DNA of 64,000 nucleotides from Cinnamomum chago (lineage: Eukaryota > Streptophyta > Magnoliopsida > Laurales > Lauraceae). Both the position numbers and the translations under genes were made by a program. The DNA is taken from NCBI GenBank assembly GCA_038049695.1, contig CP142461.1, forward strand, positions 29,829,001 through 29,893,000. Direction: 5' to 3'. Shown here piece after piece: positions 31,177 to 42,900 of this stretch; the stretch's first letter is position 1, and each line of letters starts with the position of its first letter. The notes under the pieces were generated by a model that searched no databases, had not been told where the DNA came from, and saw only the letters and a program-made list of their open reading frames with translations.

Positions 31177-32629
31177 CGATGGATTTGTAAGGATGGGCAG
31201 ATAGAATTCATTCAGACCTATCATAGCATCTGCAATGAAAGAGAGGAGACACTGAGAAGGCTGGAATTTCTCTGGTTGAGATGGATGAAGTACTGAAAAG
31301 ATTGCTTCGGGCAATTGGCTTACATACTGAGCAGAAAACTTCTACTCCAAACAATGGTTAAATTGAAAAAAACAAATGTGAATTTTCAAAAATGACCATT
31401 GAATTCTCTCTTCCCTAATAGAAAATGAATCAAAGGGAGGCAGGAAATGAATAAGCAAGCAGACACTATCATATATACGGTAATATTTCTCATACACCCT
31501 TCACCTCTTTAATAATTCTTTGGTGAAGCCCATTTGACCTTAAATTCCTATATATTCGATGAAAATAAACAGGCTCCCTAAGCCAAATTCGTCTGATTGA
31601 GAATTTCCCTTATCGATGACAGATCTAGCAATTTGCAAATCCTTGGCTGTTCATAGGAGGCGCAAACCTATTTTCTATTGTTTGAACATGAATCACCTTT
31701 ACAACTTCCTCATTTGAAGTCCCCGTCTGAGCTATGCACCAGCCACCGGGCAACTTCTTTCATGTGCAAACCTAGCCTGCATTTCATGTTCGTAAACCAA
31801 ATTCAAAGGGGGGCAAACACTGTCACAACCAACAAAGCTCGAGACCTGATTTTCCACTTCTACCCCACTCCTCTCAGCCTCCTGTTTACAGCCTATCATT
31901 CATCTTGCCAATTCCCCATGCCACAAATTCGCCCCGGACTTTTATCAGCTGCATAAAATTTTTGATTGTCTATTGAAACTTGTAAATACCATCTGACCTC
32001 AAATCCAAGAAGTTTTGAGCAGCCAATCTCTACTCAAATTCATATATCTGTGCATTTTGCAAGATCCAAGAAGTTCAATCCATATTGATTCATTGGCTTC
32101 AAAAGGCATCTTTCCTACTACTCATAAGCATCAGTAACTCTCCCACCTCTTCCTAGTAGATCGATGATCCAACCACACTGGCAGATTGGCAAACCACGGT
32201 TATTAGTGTCCATAAATTTAAGTACCTAAAACAATTATCTGCAAGCAACAAGAAACACCTGGAACCACCTGGAGCCCCCATAAACGCAATGTGATTTGGC
32301 TGGACACCTGAAACGATCTTTCCATCAAGCAATTGATTTGCCTCACTTCCATATCCATGGTTTCCATTTCCAACCATCATGGAAGTAAGCCCGAGAAACC
32401 AGATCTCCGTTTCATCTCATTGAAAGTCTGACATGAATCAGAAATGTTTATGCACTTAGCATGCATATTTATGATCATTACCCAATGAGAAGTTCCACCA
32501 GGAATCTCTTTGGATTATCAGTTCAGGAAAGCGTGGGAATTGAAATGAATTGAAAGAGAGCTCTCGACTCTTGTCACAACCGTTTCAGTTGCCTGATTAA
32601 AAGATCCAGAGTTCTATGTATGTTATTAT
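31177..32629. other. Intergenic sequence, no gene recognised
   Basis: No coding exon or bounded element could be supported. Confidence 0.4.
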
Positions 32630-35188
32630 GCACATTAGGTCACCGAAATCCAGCAAAAATCAGCATCCTACCGCCTTTTCTGACTTCCTACCTATAAGCC
32701 TCCTTAACTTCTCCGACACATTTACAGCCAAAATCCTCGCAAAGTGGCTCTCTATCATCCTGCCATCTCTAATATCCGCCAACCAGGCTGCATTTGTTAA
32801 GGACCGTTGAATTCACCAGCATTCAGCTCAAGCTCATGAGCTCTTCCAAAAAATCATGTCCAAAATTAAAATGAGCTCCTTCTACACGAAACTTGATATC
32901 ATAAAGGCTTTTGACAAGCTGCAATGATCTTTTCTTTTTAAAGCATTGGATTTTTTCAATTTCTCTCAAGATTGGATCAGGTTAATTAAGGAACTTATCA
33001 CAACTTCAAAAGGCTTTGTTCTTCTTAATAAGAGCCCCAGTTGATTCTTCCCTTCATCTTATGGCCTCCGTCAGGGAGATCCAATGTCTCCTTACCTTTT
33101 CATCCTTGGTGAAGAAATTCTAAACCTCAACGTCTTAGAGCTTCGAAGGGAAGGGAAAGTAAAGAAAATCTCCATAGTTTTAAACACTCCCTGCCTTCTT
33201 CTCTACGCTGATCACCTGCTTTTCTTTGCAAGAGCCTCTCTTACTTCCATCAAAAGCATCAAACTTCTTCTTGCCACTTGCCAACTTGCAACTGGACGGT
33301 TCTTTAACCTCTTGAAAAGCCACTTGCTCATTGGCAAACGTAGTCACCAAAAAAAACGATCTCTGCCGTGTTGGAGATCCCAGAATCCTCTCCTCCTGCC
33401 ACTTATCTTGGAGTTCCTTTATTTTTTGGAAGCCCAAAATCTTGCCACTTCACAAAGCTTCTTGACAGTCTCTCTGTGAAACTCAACGGATGGAAGGCAA
33501 AAGTACTGTCTTTTGCAAGAAGATTGATTCTGGTAAAAACGTTTTGGCATGCATGCCAATTCACATTTCTCTTGTGATCCCTCTTCCTAAGAAGGTTTGC
33601 CTCTCCATAGAAAAGATCACATGGAACTTTCTATGGTCAGCTAACCTCTCTCGCATAAAAACGAATCTAATCTGATGGGAGGTCCTCTGCTATCCAAAAT
33701 CTGAAGAATCAGCGACATGAATGATGCTTGTATTTTAAAGCTAGGATGGATAGGCCTAACTGCTTCTTCCGTCTAGGTGAAGTGGTTCTTGTTAAGTAGT
33801 TGTTTGTGTAGTTTCCTATCACCAATTGGTTTTGGGATTACTGGCTAGCAACTTTGTCATGGTATCAGAGCCAACATGTCCTAGGTTCAAAACCACGCTG
33901 GGAAAAAATGCCTCATGCCGCGTTGTGTGTTTGTGTGGGCACAAGTGTGTAAGGCAAGAAGGCCCCATACTGCATTGTAATCTTGTGCATGTTTCGGATC
34001 CAAGTGGTGTCCCACCCGAGGGGGGCTGTTAAGTAGTTGTTTGTGTAGTTTCCTATCACCAATTGCTTTTAGGATTACTGGCTGGCAACTTTGTTAGTTC
34101 AAAGCTAGCTACTTCAAAAACTCTTCAATCTAGAGCCCTAAGGCTCCCTTCGTAGGTTCTTGCATTTGGAGGAAAGTTAGATATCTCTCTCCTTTCCTTC
34201 AAATTGGGAGCAGGTGGAAATTGGAGATGGCATGACTTTAAGTATCCGGTTTGATCGATGACTTAATTTAGTCCCAATAGCAGCCAAATTTCCTCAGTTC
34301 CAATTCTCTTAGTTTGAGATGGTCTTAGCTCTCATCTCAGGTGGGCAGTGGCAGATTCCTACACATCTTCCTCATCCAATTCACTCCTATTTGCATTCTA
34401 CAACTTAGATTCAACTCTAGGATAGGATGAAGCTAACTCTATTTTCTGGGCTGGGAACTCAAATGGTACTCTCAGCCTTTCAGAAGCCTGGCACATTGTA
34501 AGATCAAGGGCTGCCCCTATGCCCTAGTACCGGTTAGTTTGGAATAAACTAATGAGCCCGAGGATCTCCTGCTTCATTTGGAGACTACTGCATAAGAAAA
34601 CTCCAACTCAGAATTGGACGCAATCGATTGGAGCTAACCTTGCGCCCAGATGTGCTCTATGTTTTGTCAATGAAGAGTCTGAACATCTCTTCTTCTCCTG
34701 TGACTTCGCCAAAAGCCTTTGAAGATGGCTTCTTTCTTCTGTGAGCATTACATCTCCCCTGCCAATCTCAGCAACCTATATCTGGACAGCTATCTTGATA
34801 GGCAGAAATGCATCAGAAGCTCACTGGACAGCACTGGCCTTTTCCCGCACTATCTACTTCATTTGGATTGACAGAAATGATACCATCTTCTGTGATAGAT
34901 CTATTACCACTGAATGGGCAAGGAGACATCTTCGTGAACATCTCTCCACCTCAATCAGGTCCCTGCGAATCATGTTCAGAGGCCGTCTCACCATGTAATT
35001 GATTTTTTCTTTCCTTGTTCTGTTACTACTTACTAGCTCTTGTTTCTTAGGCTCCTCAGAGCGTGTTCAGCAGCTGGCTTTCCAACCTTGGGGGCCTTGG
35101 CCCATGTCTTCTTTTTTTTCTTCTTTCAAAAAAAATTTTACCCTTTAGCAAAAAAAAAAAAAAAAGAAAAAAAAAAAGAAAAGAAAGG
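32630..35188 (+). pseudogene. Decayed L1-type LINE, 5'-truncated, with poly-A tail
   Basis: In order along the plus strand, broken over several frames, there are reverse-transcriptase motifs (PISLLNFSDTFTAKILAKWL, ANQAAFVKDR, KLDIIKAFDK, LRQGDPMSPYLFIL). The catalytic box is changed to YADH from the usual YADD. A zinc-binding RT-associated region follows near 34600-34720 (RCALCFVNEESEHLFFSCDFA), and an A-rich tail at about 35150-35188. The endonuclease half is missing. Stops and frameshifts make it inactive. A TRIM element interrupts it at 33790-34096. Confidence 0.85.
33790..34096 (+). mobile_element. TRIM: 307-bp miniature LTR retroelement
   Basis: Two 70-bp LTRs (33790-33859 and 34027-34096) differ at four positions. 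Immediately inside the first is TGGTATCAGAGCC (33860-33872), the standard primer site for initiator tRNA-Met. Immediately before the second is a polypurine run GAGGGGGGC (34018-34026). The 167-bp interior has no coding capacity. Flanks GTTCT (33785-33789) and GTTCA (34097-34101) are a 5-bp TSD with one change. Removing the element and one TSD copy rejoins LINE sequence, so it inserted into the LINE. It must have been moved by proteins from another element. Confidence 0.9.
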
Positions 35189-36762
35189 GTCGCCGAAATT
35201 CTGATCTTCGTTTATAATTCTAGAATTTTACTTTCCTTTTTCTTTTTAAGTTTCTCTCATTGCGATCACAGATCATAGCCCAATCTTGGAGCTCAAAAAC
35301 ATTTTTCTTAACATGGGCATTTTTTTCTTAACAAGGGAGCACCAAACACCTATCTCAGTCAAAACCGCCAATTTTTCGTTAATTAAGTGCCATATGAGAT
35401 CAAGCAAATGGTACCTTACAAGACACATTTTCTAATTCGTTAAAAGATGAATTAGTGATGAGTCCTCTAATAAAAACTCACAATCTAATATTCTGCTATG
35501 GCCATGTTTTCTAATTCATTAAAAGATGAATTAGTGATGAGTCCTTTAATAAAAGCTCACAATCTAATATTCTCCTATGGCCTTAACCCCATTGGAGAGG
35601 GTCCAATTTTTTTCACAAAGCGAAAGCATGGTGGAAGATGCTAACGACAATATACTAACAAAAAGCCCAACTTAAGGTAGATGTTTAAGTATGTGAGGGG
35701 GCAGTCCCTGGCAAACCTTTGCCTATTCAAAAGGTGTATCATAGTCTGCTGAAACTGGAAGTGTACTTGAGCAGAGACCAAAAGGTGGGTCAAACTTCTT
35801 CCAACAGAATTTTTTTTATATGATTGCCATGGTGTTAACTTAGGCATTATCTGAGTCATTTCTTTACTTTGTTTCTTTTCATTGATAAAGCTTCTTGTTG
35901 TCTATTTTTGTTCTAAAAAAATATTTAAAAGTATGAACGACAAAAAGACTCTATCATGCTAATGTTGCAGCAACATTAAATGATCAAAAGAGTACTATTT
36001 AAGAATATCATACCACGAGGGTTACCATTCATGATTTCAGCCCCCTAAATTTAAAATAGTCATCAGTTAGCCTTCTCAAACAATGGGTCCTATATTGGGG
36101 GTTTTAACAGAGAAAACAGGGTAGTCCAGAACTATCCAATGCCTGATTGGATTGCCCATTTTATTCGTCTCACTACTCACAACTCATAAGCCACCATACA
36201 AAAATTCATTCTCGAAGAACAATTCTAGCAATTTGTTTTGCAGGATGTAGAATGGATAATCATAATTGTCTTTGACTTTTGAAAAGACTGGCATCATTTG
36301 GGTATTTAAAATATATCTCGTATAAAATTATTAAAATATTACCATTGAAAAGAAATTATTAGAATACAGATATTTTCAAACCTATTAAAACGTAGGAATC
36401 TTTGGCTTGGCTAATCACTCCCAAATTCATGATATAGACAATTTCTTTTTAAGAAATATGGCTTTAATTAAACATGATGATTCAAGAAATATGACAGAGG
36501 TCCAAAAAAGTGAGGTGGTGCAATTAGTTCATTTCATAACAACCTGGTAATCCTCATCAGTCTAGACCAGTAAGTGAACAGAGGAAAGCAAGCATGCATA
36601 CTCTGTGATGTGTTTCAGTAAATGGATGACAGCACAAAATGACATATACATACATGCATTGCATAGTATAAATGTAAATAGACAGTGTATAATGATCTCT
36701 CACCTCATGAAAACAGAAAATTTTCTGAATCTTCAAGATTTCAAGTATCAGAACATCACAGC
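35189..36762. other. Intergenic sequence downstream of the NFU1 gene
   Basis: It contains the 79-bp tandem duplication described separately, and otherwise AT-rich DNA. The 3' UTR of the minus-strand gene would lie just below 36763. Confidence 0.45.
35428..35582. repeat. 79-bp tandem duplication, two copies
   Basis: Two copies (about 35428-35504 and 35507-35582) share TTTTCTAATTC(G/A)TTAAAAG through CTAATATTCT(G/C)CTATGGCC and differ at only a few bases. Non-coding. Confidence 0.8.
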
Positions 36763-36951
36763 CTAGGTAGTAAATACTACATTCACAATATCAGGGAATT
36801 TCTCTTGAATGGCTGCTTTGATTCCTGTCCCAATGGATTCAGGCCCCACATACCTGACATGGCAATCCCCACCCTCCATAGATATTACTTCCACACTTCC
36901 GCCAAAATTCTTGATAGCAGGTCTTAGTATGTCAAGATGACCATCCACTGC
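36763..36951 (-). CDS. NFU1: NFU1 exon 3 (degenerate second NFU domain, stop)
   Basis: The acceptor is AATGGCAG|GCAGTGG. A second CAG four bases on would be out of frame, so the first is used. It encodes [11 protein letters not shown] to VVFTT followed by TAG. Intron 2 before it is 88 bp. Confidence 0.88.
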   Translation of the reverse strand, partial: AVDGHLDILRPAIKNFGGSVEVISMEGGDCHVRYVGPESIGTGIKAAIQEKFPDIVNVVFTT

Positions 36952-39900
36952 CTGCCATTGTAATGTGTATGCATTATTACGTCTCGACTTTTTAATACTA
37001 TTGCATCAATTTAGCAGCAAACAGGCACTGAATACTTACTGCAACAGTTGTTTCAGTTTGTTGGTCATCAAAAACTTGGCGTATTTCTTTGACAGCTTCC
37101 CCAAACTTCTCCTTAAGCACCCGCTCAATCCCCATTTTCATGGTGGTTGTCGAGCTAGGACAGCTCCCACATGCTCCTGTATAGATTTTGAACAGTGAAG
37201 CACTAGACTGAAAAGAATGCATAGATAATAATAAATGGAAAAGAAACTTATGCAGAGATTGTCAAACGTCAAGTGAAACAACATCTGCACGCACACACCC
37301 ATGCAAGCACAAAGGTAGAAAGAACATCCCTGTTTATCTGCATCATTGAGACTAAAAAATCACAGAATGAACCTCTGTGAGCTATAGTTGGTTGCACGAA
37401 GTGGGAGAAAGAGCTAGTGGGATGGGACTTTAGCAAGTGCACTAATGACAAAGTGCTGCCCTCAAATTTCTATAAGCTTAACTGGCATGGAAGCAGGAGC
37501 AAGATTATGAAGCAGGGTGGTTTCAAGCTATGTGCATAGATATAGCTAGCGGTACAGACACATAAGGAAGTTGGGATTAACTTTACGACTTTTTAACTAA
37601 TGTTTTAGTTTATCTTTTTAATTAGATGCAGTAGTTTGATGAACATATTAAATGTAACAAGATTACAAGAGTATCTCACTGCATATAGTCATACAGATTA
37701 CAGAACGATCATTTCATATCATTACTTTTATATATTTCTCATACAAAATGATGCAAAGCCAATGGGCCAATGCAGCCATACCCATGGCCCACATGTGGGA
37801 CCCAAAGAAGTCCAGGATCTTGTTTCCTATTTTATTTCCTTAATGAGTTGTAATTAGGATTAACTTCCAAATCCTGTGACGACCTGGGCCCACTATCCAC
37901 ATGATATCGTCCGTTTTAACTGAAGTCTCATGGCTTTAAAAAGCTTCATCTTTGGGATGATATTGTCCCAACAAAACTACCCATCATCAGAGTGGCCCAA
38001 TGGGGGTGGGGGTTTTACTTGTCACTAGGCAAATCACATCTCTTGGCTCATAGGATTTTAACTTGATCTTGCCTTAACGGAGTGTTCCTGGGTACAACGC
38101 GTCATGTGGGGTTAAGGCTAGGCAAACATATATGCCCAAGGTCAAGAGTTGGATGTTTCCGATGTGGGTCTCATGCAGTCCCTTGTATTATGGGTGTTCT
38201 TTGGCGGGTGATGGGCACACCGGATTTTAGCCGGATTTTCCACCTTGGCCCAGGCCTGCCGAATCTCACACCCACCCTCATCGAAAATAGTATTGTCCTC
38301 AACTCTAATACCATTCTGTGACAACCGGGGCCCACTATTTATACGATATCGTCTGTTTTAACCGAAGTCTCACGACTTTAAAACACGTCATCTTTGGGAT
38401 GATATTGTCCCACCTAACTACCCATCATTAGATTGGCGCAACAGGGGTTTTGCTTGTCACTGGGTAGATCGCATCTCTTGGATTAGAGGATTTTAACACG
38501 ATCTTGCCTCAATGGAGTGCTCCCGGTCCTAGGTACAACGTGTCATGTGGGGTTAATGCCAGGCCGCACATATATGCCAAGGGTCAGGAGTTGGATGATT
38601 CCAATGTGGGACTTGTGCAATTCTTTGTATCCTAGGTGTTCTTTGGCGGGTGATGGGCACATTGGATTTTAACCAGATCTGCCACCTTCGCCCACACCCG
38701 CCAGATCTCACGCTATCAAGAGTTGGATGTTTCCAATGTGGAACTTTGTGTAGTCCAAATCCCCCTGGGAGACAAGCAAGCAAGCCCAAGCAGGTAGGAT
38801 CTCTCACATTAGGATTCATGGATTCTAGGGTTATGTTTTTCTATTTATATGAGCATTGTAAAGTATTAGAGACTGTTTTGGAGATTAATAAAGCTTTTCC
38901 TTGTGGATTGCATTTTTCCGTAGAAGTTTGTTCCCCTTGGTGAGTATCTCTTGGAAATATCATTTCCGTGCTTTGGCACTTTCAATCCAAACCCTTTTAG
39001 GGTTTGCATCACAAAGATACAATGGTCAAATTATCCTTAAAAAAGATGTATAATGGTAAAATCATTATGAATGACAAATTATTGTCTAATAGAACAAGAA
39101 TCAATTAAAGCATATTTTGTCAGCATCCAACAACCATTATCAGTATTACAACTTATAGAATTCACGCAAAGAAGCGGAAAAGTTGAGAAAGGATTTGTGT
39201 CAAATGCCTTAAAAATTAGCACACCATACACAATATGGATGGAAGTTTAGTGGAATTGAGAGGATGGTCTACAAGTTTATTAAAATTGAAACCGACTTAG
39301 TGCCTCACTATCGAATTGAAACATTGAGACTGATGATAAAGGAAGAAGTTGGAGCACATGTGGTTGAAATCATCATCATCATCAAAGCCTTGTCTCGACT
39401 ATGTTGGGGTCGGCTACACGAATTGTATTTCTCCATTCTGATTTATCTTGCGCCAAATCCTCAGATAAGTTACACGTCTTCATTTTCTTTTTTACTACCT
39501 CCATCCACGTCCTCTTTGGCCTATCCCTTCCCTTTGGTGGGCCATCAACCTTGATTGCCAAATTTTTCCTCACAAGTTGCTACCCCCAAATGCTCTCGAA
39601 AGTGCTCATTTCTAATTTTATCATTCCTAGTTTTACCACACATCCATCTTAACATTCTCATCTTTACTACATCCATTTTGTGCATATGTTGCTTCTTGAT
39701 TGGCCAATATTCTGTTCCATAGGTTGTAGCTGGTCTAATTGCTATCCTGTAAAATTTTTCCTTCAATCTTGTTGGCATTCGTCGATTATAAAGCACTTCA
39801 GAAGCAAGTCTTCACTTCAACCATCCCGTTTTTATCCAATGTTTGAGATCTTCATCAATCTCCCCATTCTTACTAACTATAGAGCCAAGGTAGCATAAAG

Positions 39901-42900
39901 AATCACTTTGTGGTATCTCTTGGTTTTCAATTCTCACAGTAGTTTCGGCTCTTTCTATATGCTCACTGAAATTACAGTCCATATATTCCGTCTTTATACG
40001 GATTATTTTAAAGCCTTTGGATTCTAAAGTCTTTCACCATCTCTCGAGTTTTGCAGTCACCATCTCTTAATTCATCTACCAACACAAATATCATTTACAA
40101 ATAACATGCACCAAGGTACCTTTTCTTAAATATGAGCAGTTAACTCATCCATAATCATTGCAAAGAGATAAAAGCTTAGGACTGGCCCCTGATACAAACC
40201 TATGGTCACTAGGAACTCCCACGTCTCTCCACAAGTAGTTCTTACACTCGTTATTACGCCTTCATACGTATCTTTAATAATTTCAATAAAACCTCTTAGA
40301 ACATTCCTTTTATTTCAAACCCACCAAATTAAGTCTCTAGGTACCCTGTCGTAGGCTTTTTCTAGATTGACGAAGACCATATGCAGATTTTTCCTCTTGG
40401 CTCGATATTTTTCCATTAATTGCCACATGTGGCTGAAATGTATACACTAAAATGGATGTGTGGAGTTACACTATAAGATAGAAGAAGAAATGAGCAAGCT
40501 TTTGGAATTGAAATATGCTGTTAAAACAGAAATATTACATAAACAAGAGAAAAAGAAAAAGGACAGATATTCATAATCCATCCATTTTGCATTTATACTA
40601 TTTGTACAATTACAAGTAACATGATGGTAGTATCATATGGAAAAACACAATTGAGATGTATGTATGCAAATAAGCTTTAAGATACCAAATAGTAACCAAT
40701 GTATTAGAACTTGTATATCAACATGAATAGCCAGAGGCACTATAAAAGCATCCATCAACAGCTGTAATTGTAACTTGTAAGTGCATAGCCTATATAGGTA
40801 TAACATGTACATACACTTTTCCAGAGGAAAAAAAAAATAAGAAAGAAAAAGAAAATCTTCTAATATAGCCAAACTTTGGGCAAAGTACCTCTAAAGCACC
40901 TATTTCGATGACAAACACATAGGGAAAAAACAACAATTCAACCTAATATGTGGAAAGAAAGATATGTTGATTATCTATCTCATTCATTTGATGCTTAAAA
41001 AAACAATATGCATTCTCTCCTAAAAGTGAAAAATTATATATAAAATAGTGGAAGAGGGCCCACAAGGACTTTAAAAGAGTACAAAGGGATTAGAAATTTA
41101 ATAAAGACGCACATACTCAGGCAGAAACCTGGTGGTGTAGTGCAGATGTTCACGAAATTGTGCAAGAGAAAAGTATGGGGCTAGGAATATGAAAATGAAA
41201 TGCATAAGAAGACAAAGAAGGAAGTTAAGAAGGTAGTGAGTGATGTCGAGTCCAAAGTATATGATGACCTATATAATAAGTTGGGAACAAGAAAAGGAGA
41301 GAGATCCTTTCAAGCATGCATAGATGAGGAAAGGAGAAATAGCAACTTAGATCATGTCAAGTGTATAAAGAGTGACAACAAAGGATTTTAGTCAAGGACA
41401 ATGCTATTAAAGAAATATGAATGGAATATTTTTATAAGCTTTTAAATGAAGATACTATAGGAGACTTAGAAACGAAAGATGATACTTCATTAATAGGACA
41501 TACCTTGACTGTAGAACTTTTGTTATTGGTAAAAGAAATTCATGTAATGATAGATATGAAGAGGATGTGGATGGAAGGGGTAGGTTGATGGCCCACCAAG
41601 TGGAAGGAGCAGGCCAAAAAGAACGTGGATGGAAGTAGTAACCATAGACCGAAAAAGTACAACCTATCCAAGGATTTGGATCCAGATGGAATGGAATCGA
41701 GAAACACAATTCATGTAGCCAAAAGAACATAGTTGGGACAAAGCTTTGAATGATTGGTAATATAAAATTTTATTAAAGAAAAGAACCTCATACAACAACA
41801 AAGAGAAAAGTAGGGGTATAAGAGTAATATAGCCAATCAAAAATTACATAACATAAGCCAACCAAGGCTGGTTTTACTGTCGGTCCCAAGATCAGGTAAA
41901 GGAGGAAGGTTGCGTTAGGCAGATTGACAGCCAGCATAAAATTTTCTTACAACCCAAATAGGAATTTTAGATGAGTGCAACTAAAGAAATCAGTTTAGAA
42001 GAAGAGAAAGATCCAACTTGCTACTTGGAATATAGGAATCTTGACAGGCAAGAGCATGGAGTTGGTCGAGGTGATGAAAAGAAGAAAGAATTAGTGTAGC
42101 CTATCTACAAAAGACAAAGCGGAAAGGGGATAAAGTTAAGGAGCTCAATAATGATTATTAAACCTTTTTATGTGGGAAAGGACAATGCAAGGAATATAGT
42201 GGGTATAGTTGTAGATAAGAATTTTAAAAAAGAAAATTGTGGGGGGTAAAGAGGTTGGGTGATAGCATTATAGCAATTAAACTAGTGTTGGAGGAAGGCA
42301 TAATTCGTATCTTTAGTACATATGTTCCCCAAGCAGGAATAGATGAAAGTGTCAAGAGACAATTTTGGGAGGAGCTGAATGGTTTACTATGAAAGGATAA
42401 TGGAGTGAAAGATAAAACCTAGGAGGGGACTTAAATGGGCATGTAGGAAAGGATAATGGAGGGTATGAGAGAGTGAATGCAGGACAAGGATTTGGAGAAA
42501 AGAATGAGTTAGGAGACACTATCTTGGATTTTGCATTAGCATTTGACCTTATAATTGCGAACACTTGCTTTAAAAAGAGATTGGAGCATTTAATTACCAA
42601 TAAAAGTGGAACTAACAGGAGCCATATAGACTTTTTTCTAGTTTGAAAACATGATTAATTGGCTTATAAAGACTGTACGGTTATTCCAGGAAAGAGTTTG
42701 ACCACACAACATAGGATAGTAGTTTTAGATATTTGCATTATAAGTAGAAAAAGGGTAGTAAATAAAATGTGACTTAAAAGAAAGTGAAGGGATTTGGAAG
42801 GAGAAAGAGCAACAATATATAAGGGTAAAATTATTGAGGAGGGAGAATGGAATTTTAAGGGAAAAACTACAACGACATGAAATCAAATGGCTAACTATAT

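Noticed and set aside
33826-34032. 68-codon frame
   Set aside because: It lies within the non-coding interior of the TRIM; chance frame.
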